Shown: one piece after another, positions 49,259 through 58,199 of the stretch | Layout of the letters: the number at the start of each line of letters is the position of its first letter | How positions within the stretch are numbered: the stretch's first letter is position 1 | Assembly (NCBI RefSeq): GCF_900167575.1 | Contig: NZ_FUZP01000002.1 | Coordinates: 434,001-498,000 of the forward strand | Direction: 5' to 3' | DNA: 64,000 nucleotides | Source: Okibacterium fritillariae | GTDB lineage: Bacteria; Actinomycetota; Actinomycetes; Actinomycetales; Microbacteriaceae | Translations under genes and position numbers: made by a program | The notes under the pieces: generated by a model | Told to the model about the DNA's origin: nothing | The model's database searches: none | What the model saw: only the letters and a program-made list of their open reading frames with translations

Positions 49259-50209
49259 GTGACCACCACCCCGCGCCGGGTGGCGGTGAAGGTTCCGGCC
49301 ACCACCGCCAACCTCGGCCCCGGCTTCGACACGCTCGGTCTCGCACTCAGCGTCTACGACGAACTCGACGTGCAGGTGCGCGACGAGCCCGGCGCTCATG
49401 TCACCGTGCACGGTGTCGGCGCGGGCGAGGTCCCGACCGACGAGAGCAACCTCGTCGTCTCCTCCATGGCCTACACGTTCGAGGCCATGGGGCGACGCAT
49501 GCCCGGCGTGAACGTCACGGCTCGCAACACCATTCCGCACGGGCGGGGGCTCGGCTCGTCGGGCGCCGCCGTCGTCTCGGGCATCATGGCCGCGAAGGGC
49601 CTGCTGCAGGGTGACGTCGAGATCGACGCCGACACGCTGTTGCGCATCGCGACCGACCTCGAGGGCCACCCCGACAACGTGGCGCCGGCCCTGTTCGGTG
49701 GACTCACGATCGCGTGGCTCACGACATCCGGGCCGAAGCAGAAACGGCTCATCGTGCACCGCGGCGTGGCCCCGCTCGTCTTCGTGCCGCAGTTCACCAT
49801 GTCCACGAAGCTCGCGCGCAGCCTCCAGCCCGCCTCGGTGCCGCACGAAGACGCCATCTTCAACGTGTCCCGTTCGGCGCTGCTCATCGCGGCCCTCACG
49901 CAGAGTCCCGAGCTCATGCTCGCCGCCACCGAAGACAAGCTGCACCAGAACTACCGCGCGGCCGCCATGCCCGAAACGGCCAAGCTCGTCACACTGCTGC
50001 GCAACGCCGGCTACGCGGCCGTCGTCTCGGGTGCCGGGCCCTCCATCCTCGTGCTGGCGGATGGCCCCGGCCAACGTCTCGCGGCCGCCGAACTCGTCGC
50101 CACCCAGGCCGACACGCCGTGGCAGGCCATGATGCTCGCGGTCGACTTCAAGGGCGCCACGGTGACCCCGGTCGACGATGACGAACGCCTCGCTCCCGAG
50201 AGCAGATGA
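49259..50209 (+). CDS. thrB: homoserine kinase
   Basis: 316 residues, GTG start two bases after thrC. GHMP kinase: N-terminal VKVPATTANLGPGFDTLGLAL, ATP loop PHGRGLGSSGAAVVSGI (about 91-107), EGHPDNVAPALFGG, and the C-terminal GAGPSILVL motif. It phosphorylates homoserine for thrC. It closes the lysA-hom-thrC-thrB operon. A 284-bp gap with a long leader for rho follows. Confidence 0.96.
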   Translation: MTTTPRRVAVKVPATTANLGPGFDTLGLALSVYDELDVQVRDEPGAHVTVHGVGAGEVPTDESNLVVSSMAYTFEAMGRRMPGVNVTARNTIPHGRGLGSSGAAVVSGIMAAKGLLQGDVEIDADTLLRIATDLEGHPDNVAPALFGGLTIAWLTTSGPKQKRLIVHRGVAPLVFVPQFTMSTKLARSLQPASVPHEDAIFNVSRSALLIAALTQSPELMLAATEDKLHQNYRAAAMPETAKLVTLLRNAGYAAVVSGAGPSILVLADGPGQRLAAAELVATQADTPWQAMMLAVDFKGATVTPVDDDERLAPESR

Positions 50210-50493
50210 GGCATCCGACGCGCCAGCGCAACCCCCGGTGCGCGTGGCGGGAGGCCCGAAGTTTGAGTGCTACAGTGGTAGCGATCCCGGGGGAAATGCC
50301 GTTCAGGTAAATCTGTCCGCCGGGTGAATCCGCACATTCAATGCTGTTGCCTCCGCAACGTGTGCTCTCTACCGTGTTCACTCGAACGTTCTCTCTCCGG
50401 TAGGCACGTTCAGGAGAAGCCCCCAGACGCGTAGGCAACCGGCGCTCCCGACGAGCCGTATGCGCCCGGGCGGGGGGAAGGAAAATACTTTTC
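50210..50493 (+). other. 284-bp thrB-rho intergenic region and rho leader
   Basis: No gene is seen. TACAGT (50271-50276) is a possible -10, which would give a long rho 5' leader of about 210 nt. The region contains a small hairpin GTTGC-CTCC-GCAAC, and the palindrome CGAACGTTCG-like GAACGTTC near 50384. A long untranslated leader would fit autoregulation of rho by premature termination, known in other bacteria. Confidence 0.4.
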
Positions 50494-52749
50494 GTGACTG
50501 ACGTCAACATCCACACACCCGTGGAATCCGGCGCTCCGCTGACCTCGCTCAAAGTGGCAGACCTCCAGGTCCTGGCCGCGCAGCTGGGAATCCCGGGCGC
50601 ATCCAAACTCCGTAAGGGAGCCCTCGTCGAGGCGATCCAGGCAGCGCAGGGCGGCGCACAGCCGACCATCGCGGCCGAAGGTTCCGCCGCGGCACCCGCG
50701 ATCGACGCGGTACAGGTCCCCGAATCATCCGCCGCTGTGACGGCCGACAGCGTGGCGACGCAGCTGCCCGCCACCGAGCAGGCGCCCGAAACCGCCGCCG
50801 CTCCGGCTCGCAAGCGTGCACCGCGTCGTGCCACCACGCAGACCGCTCTCGAGGGTGCCCAGGCGCCCGCGACGGGCCCCGTCTCGGCGGTCGGCCACGT
50901 GAATGCCGACCAGCCCGCGCAGATCCCCGCGACGCCGGCCGACGACTCGGCCGCTGGCGCGCCTGAGGCCGCGGACTCGAGCAACGGCACCGACGCCCAG
51001 AACGGCGCCGACTCCCAGAACGGCACCGACGAGCCCCGCCGCGGCAACCGTCGCCAGCGCGGCAACCGTGCCGACCGCGGCACCGAGCAGGAAACGCTGC
51101 CCGACCTCGGCATCGAGCTGCCCAACGAGCCGCGCAAGAACGGCCGCAAGCAGAACGACAACGCCGAACAGGGTGACGAGCCCACCGGCCGCGGGCGCAA
51201 CCGCAACTCTCGCCAGGGCCGCGCGGCCCAGGGTGCCGACGCGCAGTCGTCCGACCAGGTCGACGACAAGCAGCAGAACGACGATGCCTCCGACCGTCAG
51301 GGCGGCGACACCGATGGCGACAACGGCCAGGGCGAGCGCCAGGGCCGCGGCCGCAACCGCAACCGCGCACGTAACGGCGACGGCGACAACGCCCAGAACG
51401 CCGGCAACGGCAACGGTCGCGACAACAACGCTCGCGCCGACGACAAGAACAACGGCAACCCCCGTCAGCAGGGCCCCGCAGCGGGTCAGGACGACGAAGC
51501 AGGCCGTGGCCGCGGGCGTTACCGCGACCGCAAGCGCGGCCGCAACGGCGAAGACGTCGAGCCCGAGATCGCTGAAGACGACGTCCTCATCCCCGTGGCC
51601 GGCATCCTCGACGTGCTCGACAACTACGCTTTCGTGCGCACGACCGGTTACCTCGCCGGCCCGAGCGACGTCTACGTCTCCCTCGGCCAGGTCAAGAAGT
51701 ACGGCCTGCGCAAGGGCGACGCCGTGGTCGGAGCCATCCGTCAGCCGCGCGACAACGAGAACAACGCCCGTCAGAAGTACAACGCGATCGTCAAGGTCGA
51801 CTCGGTCAACGGCCTGAGCGTCGAAGACGCCGTCGAGCGTGTCGAGTTCGGCAACCTGACTCCGCTCTACCCGCAGGAGCGTCTGCGCCTCGAGACCGAG
51901 CCCAACAAGCTCACGCAGCGCATCATCGACCTGGTCGCCCCGATCGGCAAGGGCCAGCGCGGCCTGATCGTCGCGCCCCCCAAGGCCGGCAAGACCATCG
52001 TGCTGCAGCAGATCGCCAACGCCATCGCGACGAACAACCCCGAGGTGCATCTCATGGTCGTCCTCGTGGACGAGCGTCCCGAAGAAGTCACCGACATGCA
52101 GCGCACGGTCAAGGGCGAGGTCATCGCCTCGACGTTCGACCGCCCGGCCGAAGACCACACCACGGTCGCCGAGCTGGCCATCGAGCGCGCCAAGCGTCTC
52201 GTCGAGCTGGGCCACGACGTCGTCGTGCTGCTCGACTCGATCACGCGCCTCGGCCGTGCCTACAACCTGGCCGCGCCCACCTCGGGTCGCGTGCTCTCCG
52301 GTGGTGTCGACGCCGCGGCCCTCTACCCGCCGAAGCGTTTCTTCGGAGCCGCCCGCAACATCGAGAACGGTGGATCTCTCACCATCCTCGCCACGGCTCT
52401 CGTCGAGACCGGGTCCAAGATGGACGAGGTCATCTTCGAAGAGTTCAAGGGCACGGGCAACTCCGAGCTGCGCCTCAGCCGTCAGCTCGCCGACAAGCGC
52501 ATCTTCCCGGCCGTCGACGTCAACGCGTCGTCCACCCGTCGCGAAGAGATGCTGCTCGGCGCCGACGAGGTCAAGGTCACGTGGAAGCTGCGTCGCGCCC
52601 TCGCAGGTCTCGACCAGCAGCAGGCCCTCGAGGTCGTCCTCGGCAAGCTGAAAGAGACCTCGTCCAACGTCGAGTTCCTCGTGCAGATGCAGAAGACCAT
52701 GCCGCAGCCGACGGGCCACAGCCACAGCCACGAGCGCGACCACCGCTAG
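50494..52749 (+). CDS. rho: transcription termination factor Rho
   Basis: 751 residues, much longer than E. coli Rho (419). Residues about 17-55 form the Rho N-terminal helical domain ([24 protein letters not shown] in parts). Residues about 55-360 are a low-complexity Asn/Arg/Gly/Asp/Gln-rich insertion with RGRNRN repeats, as in many actinobacterial Rho proteins. Then come the OB-fold RNA-binding domain ([17 protein letters not shown]) and the RecA-type motor: Walker [11 protein letters not shown], Walker [12 protein letters not shown]-loop [11 protein letters not shown] and R-loop GTGNSELRL. It ends untranslated and antisense RNA synthesis. GTG start after GGGGGAAGGAAAA. Confidence 0.97.
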   Translation: MTDVNIHTPVESGAPLTSLKVADLQVLAAQLGIPGASKLRKGALVEAIQAAQGGAQPTIAAEGSAAAPAIDAVQVPESSAAVTADSVATQLPATEQAPETAAAPARKRAPRRATTQTALEGAQAPATGPVSAVGHVNADQPAQIPATPADDSAAGAPEAADSSNGTDAQNGADSQNGTDEPRRGNRRQRGNRADRGTEQETLPDLGIELPNEPRKNGRKQNDNAEQGDEPTGRGRNRNSRQGRAAQGADAQSSDQVDDKQQNDDASDRQGGDTDGDNGQGERQGRGRNRNRARNGDGDNAQNAGNGNGRDNNARADDKNNGNPRQQGPAAGQDDEAGRGRGRYRDRKRGRNGEDVEPEIAEDDVLIPVAGILDVLDNYAFVRTTGYLAGPSDVYVSLGQVKKYGLRKGDAVVGAIRQPRDNENNARQKYNAIVKVDSVNGLSVEDAVERVEFGNLTPLYPQERLRLETEPNKLTQRIIDLVAPIGKGQRGLIVAPPKAGKTIVLQQIANAIATNNPEVHLMVVLVDERPEEVTDMQRTVKGEVIASTFDRPAEDHTTVAELAIERAKRLVELGHDVVVLLDSITRLGRAYNLAAPTSGRVLSGGVDAAALYPPKRFFGAARNIENGGSLTILATALVETGSKMDEVIFEEFKGTGNSELRLSRQLADKRIFPAVDVNASSTRREEMLLGADEVKVTWKLRRALAGLDQQQALEVVLGKLKETSSNVEFLVQMQKTMPQPTGHSHSHERDHR

Positions 52750-52759
52750 CCTTCTCACC

Positions 52760-52812
52760 GAACCCGCCTGACCCGCGGCATCCGCTCTGGATGCTCTCGG
52801 GCAGGCGGGTTC
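52760..52812. terminator. terminator after rho
   Basis: Outer arms GAACCCGCCTG/CAGGCGGGTTC pair perfectly over 11 bp; an inner stem GCATCC/GGATGC sits in the loop. It is followed by TCTCTG. Rho itself appears to be ended by an intrinsic-type signal. Confidence 0.75.
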
Positions 52813-52850
52813 TCTGATGAGGCAGGATGGTTCAACGGGAGGAAAGCGAC

Positions 52851-53930
52851 ATGTTCGAATCGGTACAGGTGCTGCTCGACGAGCACAAAGATCTGCAAGA
52901 CCAGTTGGCCGACCCGGCGGTACACGCCGACCCGGCACGCTCGAAGAAGATCAACCGGCGTTACGCCGAGTTGTCGCGCATCCAGGCGGCGTACAACACC
53001 TGGCACCAGGCGCAGGAAGACCTCGCGGCCGCCCGCGAGCTGGCCAAAGAGGACGAGGCGTTCGCCGAAGAGGTGCCCTCGCTCGAGGAGCACCTGGCCA
53101 CCTCGCAAGAGAAGCTGCGACGCCTGCTGATCCCGCGCGACCCGGATGACGGGCGCGACGTGATCATGGAGATCAAGGGTGGCGAGGGCGGCGCCGAGAG
53201 CGCGCTGTTCGCCGCCGACCTGCTGCGCATGTACATGCACTACGCCGAGTCGAAGGGCTGGAAGACGGAGCTCCTCGAGCGCACCGAATCCGACCTCGGC
53301 GGCTACAAAGACGTGCAGGTGGCCATCAAGTCCAACGCCACCGACCCGTCGCAGGGGGTCTGGGCGCACCTCAAATACGAGGGTGGCGTGCACCGCGTGC
53401 AGCGCGTTCCCGCGACCGAGTCGCAGGGACGCATCCACACCTCGACGACGGGTGTGCTCGTCTTCCCCGAGGTCGACGCGCCCGAAGAGGTCGAGATCAG
53501 CCAGAACGACCTCAAGATCGATGTCTACCGCTCGTCGGGCCCCGGCGGACAGTCCGTGAACACGACCGACTCGGCCGTGCGCATCACGCACCTTCCCACG
53601 GGCATCACGGTGGCCATGCAGAACGAGAAGAGCCAGCTGCAGAACCGCGAGGCCGGCATGCGCGTGCTGCGCGCCCGCATCCTCGCGCGTCAGCAGGAGG
53701 AGCAGGCGGCCCTCGACAGCGCCGCGCGCAAAACGCAGATCCGCACCATGGACCGCTCGGAGCGCATCCGCACGTACAACTTCCCCGAGAACCGCATCGC
53801 GGACCACCGCACGGGATACAAGGCGTACAACCTCGACTCTGTGATGAACGGGGCGCTCGAGCCCGTCATCGAGTCGGCAATCCTGGCCGACGAAGAGGCC
53901 CGTCTCGCCGACATCGGCGACCAGAGCTAG
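52851..53930 (+). CDS. prfA: peptide chain release factor 1
   Basis: 359 residues. The stop-codon tripeptide PAT is in [15 protein letters not shown], diagnostic for RF1 (UAA/UAG). The catalytic GGQ is in [14 protein letters not shown]. The coiled N-terminal domain 1 (about 1-105) and the C-terminal [16 protein letters not shown] complete the factor. The Gln of GGQ is methylated by PrmC, encoded about 1.9 kb downstream. It follows rho after a terminator and is itself followed by a perfect 15-bp terminator. Confidence 0.97.
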   Translation: MFESVQVLLDEHKDLQDQLADPAVHADPARSKKINRRYAELSRIQAAYNTWHQAQEDLAAARELAKEDEAFAEEVPSLEEHLATSQEKLRRLLIPRDPDDGRDVIMEIKGGEGGAESALFAADLLRMYMHYAESKGWKTELLERTESDLGGYKDVQVAIKSNATDPSQGVWAHLKYEGGVHRVQRVPATESQGRIHTSTTGVLVFPEVDAPEEVEISQNDLKIDVYRSSGPGGQSVNTTDSAVRITHLPTGITVAMQNEKSQLQNREAGMRVLRARILARQQEEQAALDSAARKTQIRTMDRSERIRTYNFPENRIADHRTGYKAYNLDSVMNGALEPVIESAILADEEARLADIGDQS

Positions 53931-53953
53931 TCCACAACACCCCGTTAAACCGA

Positions 53954-53989
53954 CAGAAGGCCGACCCGATCATCCGGGTCGGCCTTCTG
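53954..53989. terminator. strong terminator after prfA
   Basis: CAGAAGGCCGACCCG and CGGGTCGGCCTTCTG pair perfectly over 15 bp with a 6-nt ATCATC loop. It separates prfA from the convergent cysE. Confidence 0.9.
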
Positions 53990-54065
53990 CGTGCGATCGT
54001 GTCGATTGCACAGAGAGCCACTGGCCGGCCGACGGTGATCGCCCGAGCCCGCGCACCGCGGGTGG

Positions 54066-54650
54066 TCACTCGGAGGCGGGAGCCGCCTCCGCGTCGTCGC
54101 CCAGCTGAGCACGCTCGATGGGCGTCGCCTGATTGCGGGGCCGAGCCGTCGCCGGGATGCCGGTGATGATCGAATGCGGGGGAGCGTCGCGCGTCACGAC
54201 GGCGTTCGCGCCCACGACCGAATGCGCGCCAATGACGATATCGCCCAGAACCTTGGCCCCGGCTCCGATCATCACGCCGTCGCCGATCGTCGGATGACGC
54301 TTCTGTCGTCCGAGGCTCTTCCCGCCGAGCGTCACGCCGTGATAGATCATCACGTCGTCACCCACCACGGCGGTTTCGCCGATGACGACACCCATACCGT
54401 GATCGATGAAGAATCGTCGGCCGATCTGGGCACCCGGATGAATCTCGATGCCGGTCAGGAAGCGAGCGAACGCCGACCCGGCGCGGGCGGGCAACCGGAT
54501 GCCGCGCCGCCACAATCGCGCGTTGAACCGGTGCGCCCAGATGGCGTGCAAACCGGGGTAGGTCAGAAAGATCTCCACCCGGCCGCGCGCGGCAGGATCG
54601 TGCACGCGCGCGGCTGTCAGGTCTTCCCTGATGCGGGTGAAAACACTCAT
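54066..54650 (-). CDS. cysE: serine O-acetyltransferase (EpsC-type)
   Basis: 194 residues. The short N-terminal helical part (about 1-60: [13 protein letters not shown]) is followed by the left-handed beta-helix of hexapeptide repeats: [32 protein letters not shown], and [24 protein letters not shown] (in parts). The catalytic His is in [11 protein letters not shown]. It acetylates serine for cysteine synthesis. The shortened N-terminus is typical of the SrpH/EpsC branch. Twelve bases downstream of cysK on the same strand. Confidence 0.94.
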   Translation of the reverse strand: MSVFTRIREDLTAARVHDPAARGRVEIFLTYPGLHAIWAHRFNARLWRRGIRLPARAGSAFARFLTGIEIHPGAQIGRRFFIDHGMGVVIGETAVVGDDVMIYHGVTLGGKSLGRQKRHPTIGDGVMIGAGAKVLGDIVIGAHSVVGANAVVTRDAPPHSIITGIPATARPRNQATPIERAQLGDDAEAAPASE

Positions 54651-54662
54651 AGAGTGTCGAGC

Positions 54663-55601
54663 CTAGTCGCTGAGGCCAGCCCAGAGAGGCGTCGAGATGT
54701 AGCGCTCACCGGTGTCGCAGACGATGGCGACGATCTTCTTGCCAGCGTTCTCGGGGCGCTTCGCGAGCTCGCGGGCGGCCCAGATGATGGCACCCGACGA
54801 AATACCGGCGAGGATGCCCTCTTCGGCGGCGAGACGCTTGGCGACGTCGATCGAGTCTTCGAACGACACGTCGATGACCTCGTCGTAGACGGTCGTGTCG
54901 AGGATCTCGGGAATGAAGTTGGCGCCGATGCCCTGGATCTTGTGCGGCCCGGGCTTGCCACCGTTCAGGATGGGGGAGTCGAGCGGTTCGACGGCCACGA
55001 TCTGCACGTCAGGCTTCAGCTCCTTGAGCACCTGGCCGACGCCCGTGATGGTTCCGCCCGTTCCGACGCCCGCGATGAAGATGTCGACGTCACCGTCGGT
55101 GTCGCGCCAGATCTCCTGCGCCGTGGTCTTGCGGTGGATCTCGGCGTTGGCCTCGTTCGCGAACTGCTTGGCCCAGATGGCGCCGGGGGTCTCGTCGACG
55201 ATCTCTTTCGCCTTCTCGACGGCACCCTTCATGCCGAGCGCCGGTTCGGTGAGCACGAGTTCAGCGCCGAAGGCCCGCAGCAGCACACGGCGTTCCTGGC
55301 TCATCGAGGCCGGCATCGTGAGGATGACTTTGTAACCGCGGGCCGCTCCGACGAGTGCCAGGGCGATTCCGGTGTTACCGCTCGTGCCCTCGACGATCGT
55401 GCCTCCGGGCTTCAGGGCGCCGGATGCTTCGGCCGCGTCGACGATGGCGACGCCGAGGCGGTCCTTCACGCTCGACCCGGGGTTGTAGTACTCGAGCTTG
55501 GCCAGCACGGTCGCGCCCGCGCCATCCGTGACGCGGTTGAGCTGCACCAGGGGCGTGTTGCCGAATGCCTCGGTGATGTTCGAATAGATCTTGCCTGCCA
55601 C
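54663..55601 (-). CDS. cysK: cysteine synthase A (O-acetylserine sulfhydrylase)
   Basis: 312 residues, start GTG after GGGAGG. Fold-type II PLP enzyme: PLP Lys in [11 protein letters not shown] (about 45), [12 protein letters not shown] phosphate/substrate loop, [12 protein letters not shown] phosphate-binding loop, and [10 protein letters not shown]. The C-terminus [12 protein letters not shown] is the family hallmark. It makes cysteine from O-acetylserine and sulfide. First gene of the cysK-cysE unit, opposite in direction to the surrounding prfA and prmC. The promoter region holds a 27-bp inverted repeat. Confidence 0.96.
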   Translation of the reverse strand: MAGKIYSNITEAFGNTPLVQLNRVTDGAGATVLAKLEYYNPGSSVKDRLGVAIVDAAEASGALKPGGTIVEGTSGNTGIALALVGAARGYKVILTMPASMSQERRVLLRAFGAELVLTEPALGMKGAVEKAKEIVDETPGAIWAKQFANEANAEIHRKTTAQEIWRDTDGDVDIFIAGVGTGGTITGVGQVLKELKPDVQIVAVEPLDSPILNGGKPGPHKIQGIGANFIPEILDTTVYDEVIDVSFEDSIDVAKRLAAEEGILAGISSGAIIWAARELAKRPENAGKKIVAIVCDTGERYISTPLWAGLSD

Positions 55602-55614
55602 GATCTGCCTCCCT

Positions 55615-55630
55615 GTGCGGTGTGCCGCAC
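55615..55630 (-). other. GTGCGG/CCGCAC hairpin in the cysK leader
   Basis: Perfect 6-bp stem with a TGTG loop lies just upstream of the GGGAGG ribosome site of cysK, so it could influence translation. Confidence 0.4.
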
Positions 55631-55667
55631 GACATCCTTCTGGTGCACGCCGTTCGGCGCATCCTCA

Positions 55668-55673
55668 AGCCTA
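55668..55673 (-). promoter_or_regulatory. -10 box TAGGCT of cysK
   Basis: Minus-strand TAGGCT, with TCGACC about 18 bp upstream as a -35. Leader of about 60 nt. Confidence 0.5.
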
Positions 55674-55696
55674 TTCGTCTGAATGGGGTGTGGGTC

Positions 55697-55723
55697 GAAG
55701 ATGACGAGACGTTCGTCATCTTC
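55697..55723. promoter_or_regulatory. 27-bp inverted repeat, candidate operator of cysK
   Basis: GAAGATGACGA, a 5-nt spacer, then TCGTCATCTTC: 11 bp perfect arms. It abuts the -35 of the cysK promoter on its upstream side, a position suited to an activator or repressor. Confidence 0.6.
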
Positions 55724-55805
55724 TCGGCTCGGCCCCGAGATGAGGGTCCGCCGCCTCTGCGCTAGGCTTCCGGGCGGAACGGTCGCCGTCAACGGCCGTC
55801 AGCGT

Positions 55806-56717
55806 ATGCCTCACACACCTTCTTCCCCCCAGCCCTCCTCGAGCCCGTCGCCCGAGCCCGTCGCGCTCCTGTCTGAGCTGCGCGATTCGGCCGTCGAGCG
55901 TCTCGCACGCGCGGGTGTGCCCAGCCCGGATGTCGACGGCGAACTCCTTCTCGGCCACGTGACGGGCCTCGGCCGCGGCGAGTTGCAAGCTGCCTTCATC
56001 ACGGGGCGTCGCGCAGACGCCGACGCCGCGACCGCGCTCGAGTCGTTGCTCGAGCGCCGCGCCGCGCGCGAACCCCTGCAGCACATCCTCGGCGTCGCCT
56101 GGTTCCGCTCGCTCGAATTGCGCGTCGGCCCCGGGGTCTTCGTACCCCGGCCCGAAACCGAGGGCGTCGTGCAGATCGCGATCGATGCGCTGCGCCAGGT
56201 GCCGACCCCCGAACCCGTCGCGGTCGACCTCGGCACGGGCTCGGGCGCGATCGCGCTGGCGATGGCGACCGAGGTGCCGAACGCGCGCGTGCACGCCGTC
56301 GAAGCCTCCGTCGACGCCTTCATCTGGGCCCGCGAGAATTTCGCGGCGGTGGATGCATCCAACGCCCGCCTGGTCTTCGACGACATGGGTCGCGCGCTGC
56401 CCGAGCTCGACGGAACGGTCGACGTCGTCATCTCGAACCCGCCCTACGTTCCGGATGACGCGATCCCACGTGACCCCGAGGTGCGACTGTTCGACCCGGC
56501 CATGGCTCTCTACGGTGGCCCCGACGGCCTCGACCTCGTCCGCTCGCTCGAACGCACGGCGCACCGGCTCCTCCGCGAGGGTGGGCTGCTCGTCATCGAG
56601 CACGGCGAGCTCCAGGGCGCCGACATCCGATCGATCCTCACTGAACGCGGGTGGCGCGCCGCCGCCACGCACGTCGACCTCACGCTGCGCGACCGCACCA
56701 CGACGGCCGTCCGCTAG
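55806..56717 (+). CDS. prmC: peptide chain release factor N5-glutamine methyltransferase
   Basis: 303 residues. A Pro/Ser N-terminal tail precedes the helical N-terminal domain (DVDGELLLGHVTG), then the SAM-binding loop VDLGTGSGAIALAMA (about 139-153). NPPYVPDDA (about 218-226) is the Gln-methyltransferase motif, and FVPRPETE the family segment. It methylates the GGQ Gln of prfA and prfB using SAM. In relatives prmC directly follows prfA; here cysE-cysK lies between them. ATG 55806 is the only start giving a normal length. Confidence 0.94.
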   Translation: MPHTPSSPQPSSSPSPEPVALLSELRDSAVERLARAGVPSPDVDGELLLGHVTGLGRGELQAAFITGRRADADAATALESLLERRAAREPLQHILGVAWFRSLELRVGPGVFVPRPETEGVVQIAIDALRQVPTPEPVAVDLGTGSGAIALAMATEVPNARVHAVEASVDAFIWARENFAAVDASNARLVFDDMGRALPELDGTVDVVISNPPYVPDDAIPRDPEVRLFDPAMALYGGPDGLDLVRSLERTAHRLLREGGLLVIEHGELQGADIRSILTERGWRAAATHVDLTLRDRTTTAVR

Positions 56718-56723
56718 AGCGGC

Positions 56724-57359
56724 CTACGGTCGCGCCGCAAACTCCTCGACCGCGGCCATCAAGCCGTCGGTGTCATACCCGTCGGCCGTCTTCGTCAGAT
56801 GGAAGGCCGTGATGCCCACGGCGCGCGCGGCCTCGACGTTGGCGTGCGAATCATCCGCGAAGAAGGCATCGGATGCCTCGACCCCCAGCCGGCCGAGCGC
56901 GCGCGTGTAGATGCGGCGCTCGGGTTTCGCCGCCCCCAGCACGGCCGAGACCAGGTCGTTGTCGCCGCCAATGATCTCGGCGGCCTCCGGGGCCAACACC
57001 GACAACTCCTCGCGGAAGATGATCGGGTTGTTGCTCAGCAACGCCGCGGTGCCGAGCTCCGAGGCGCGTTTCAACGCCGCGATCGACCCCGGGATGATCG
57101 TCATGGCCGACTTGCGTGACTCGCACCATTGCTCGCGCGTGAGCGGCACCCCGGTCACTTCGGCGAACGCCTCGAGGTATTCGTCGCCCGTGGCGAACTC
57201 GCCCGCGTTGGCCGCCCGCTCGAACCCGCCCACCCACCAGGTCGAGGCCAGGTGGTACTGCGTCGACCCCGTCAGCCGCGCCAGATTGGGCAGCCGCTTG
57301 AGAAAATCGTAGTCATAGAGGGTCTTGTCGCAGTCGAAGAAGAACACGGATGGTTTCAC
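56724..57359 (-). CDS. HAD-superfamily hydrolase
   Basis: 211 residues, start GTG. HAD motifs: I FFDCDKTLYDYD (about 7-18, Asp nucleophile and acid/base), II LLSNNP, III KPERRIY, and IV FFADDSHANVEAA. The cap (about 20-95) is helical, C1 type. It resembles the phosphoglycolate phosphatase/epoxide-hydrolase-like branch; substrate unknown. A GATACT box 6 nt before the GTG points to leaderless expression. Convergent with prmC (six bases between stops) and divergent from sua5. Confidence 0.87.
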   Translation of the reverse strand: MKPSVFFFDCDKTLYDYDFLKRLPNLARLTGSTQYHLASTWWVGGFERAANAGEFATGDEYLEAFAEVTGVPLTREQWCESRKSAMTIIPGSIAALKRASELGTAALLSNNPIIFREELSVLAPEAAEIIGGDNDLVSAVLGAAKPERRIYTRALGRLGVEASDAFFADDSHANVEAARAVGITAFHLTKTADGYDTDGLMAAVEEFAARP

Positions 57360-57365
57360 CCATCC

Positions 57366-57371
57366 AGTATC
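57366..57371 (-). promoter_or_regulatory. -10 box GATACT, leaderless HAD gene
   Basis: Minus-strand GATACT ends 6 nt before GTG 57359. Confidence 0.5.
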
Positions 57372-57420
57372 TCTCTCCGTTCTCACACGCGGCGGCCCGT
57401 TCGCTCTCGGCGGGTGACGA

Positions 57421-57426
57421 TAGAAT
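57421..57426 (+). promoter_or_regulatory. -10 box TAGAAT of sua5-wecA
   Basis: TAGAAT lies 8 nt before ATG 57435. Confidence 0.55.
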
Positions 57427-57434
57427 CGATCCCA

Positions 57435-58199
57435 ATGTCCCGCATTCATGACTGCTCTGACGACACCGAGCTGCTGATCGGCATGCGAATGGCCCGAGCC
57501 GCGATTGCCCGCGGAGAGCTCGTGGTCATCCCCACCGACACCGTCTACGGTGTGGCCGCCGACGCATTTTCCCCCCGCGCCGTGCAGCGTTTGCTCGACG
57601 CCAAGGGCCGCACGCGCCAGTCGCCGCCGCCCGTTCTCGTCCCCGGCATCCACACGCTCGAGGCCCTCGCTGCCGAGGTGCCCGATGCCGTGCGCGATCT
57701 CGTCGAGGCGTTCTGGCCGGGCGGACTCACCATCGTGCTTCCGGCCCAGCCGTCGCTCGCGTGGGATCTGGGCGATACCGACGGCACGGTCGCCGTGCGC
57801 ATGCCGAGCCACCACATCGCGCTCGAGCTGCTCGAAGAAACGGGCCCGCTCGCGGTGTCCTCGGCCAACCTCACGGGTCTCCCCGCCGCGACCACGGCGG
57901 CCGAAGCCGAACGGATGCTGGGCGACAGCGTCTCCTCCTACCTCGACGCGGGCCCCTCGGGCGACACCGCCTCGACCATCGTCGACGCCACGCGCCTGCA
58001 GACCCCGGGCGGCCGCGTCACCGTGCTGCGCGAGGGCGCGATCAGCCGCGCCCAGCTCGCCGAGGTCTTGGGCGACCTGCTCGAACCGCTCGACGCCGCT
58101 CCCGCAGTCGACGCGGCCCCTGCCGTCGACGCCGAGTCGGCCGACACCGAGCCGGCCGACACCGAGCCGGCCGACTCCGAGACAGCCCGCGACGCATGA
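57435..58199 (+). CDS. tsaC: L-threonylcarbamoyladenylate synthase (Sua5/YrdC)
   Basis: 254 residues. The YrdC domain runs 20-205: IPTDTVYGVAADAFSPRAV (about 35-53), the KGR-type nucleotide loop DAKGRTRQSPPPVLV, FWPGGLTIVL, and AVSSANLTGLPAATT. It makes threonylcarbamoyl-AMP for the t6A base of ANN-decoding tRNAs. After about 210 there is a repetitive acidic Ala/Asp/Glu/Pro/Thr tail (tandem 15-bp DNA units) instead of a Sua5 domain. ATG 57435 is supported by the TAGAAT box. Its stop overlaps the wecA-type start. Confidence 0.93.
   Translation: MSRIHDCSDDTELLIGMRMARAAIARGELVVIPTDTVYGVAADAFSPRAVQRLLDAKGRTRQSPPPVLVPGIHTLEALAAEVPDAVRDLVEAFWPGGLTIVLPAQPSLAWDLGDTDGTVAVRMPSHHIALELLEETGPLAVSSANLTGLPAATTAAEAERMLGDSVSSYLDAGPSGDTASTIVDATRLQTPGGRVTVLREGAISRAQLAEVLGDLLEPLDAAPAVDAAPAVDAESADTEPADTEPADSETARDA
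58140..58180 (+). repeat. 15-bp tandem repeat in the tsaC tail
   Basis: GCCGACACCGAGCCG is repeated (58140, 58155, with a diverged third copy), encoding ADTEP units; weaker repeats of DAAPAV precede it. In-frame length variation is expected. Confidence 0.85.

Noticed and set aside
50725-52938. 737-codon open frame antisense to rho
   Set aside because: Composition shadow of rho; the predicted protein is low-complexity Val/Ala/Leu/Gly text with no start signal.
58140-58180. CRISPR-like short repeats
   Set aside because: Units are 15 bp, directly adjacent without spacers and inside a coding frame; they encode an acidic protein tail. No CRISPR array was seen elsewhere.
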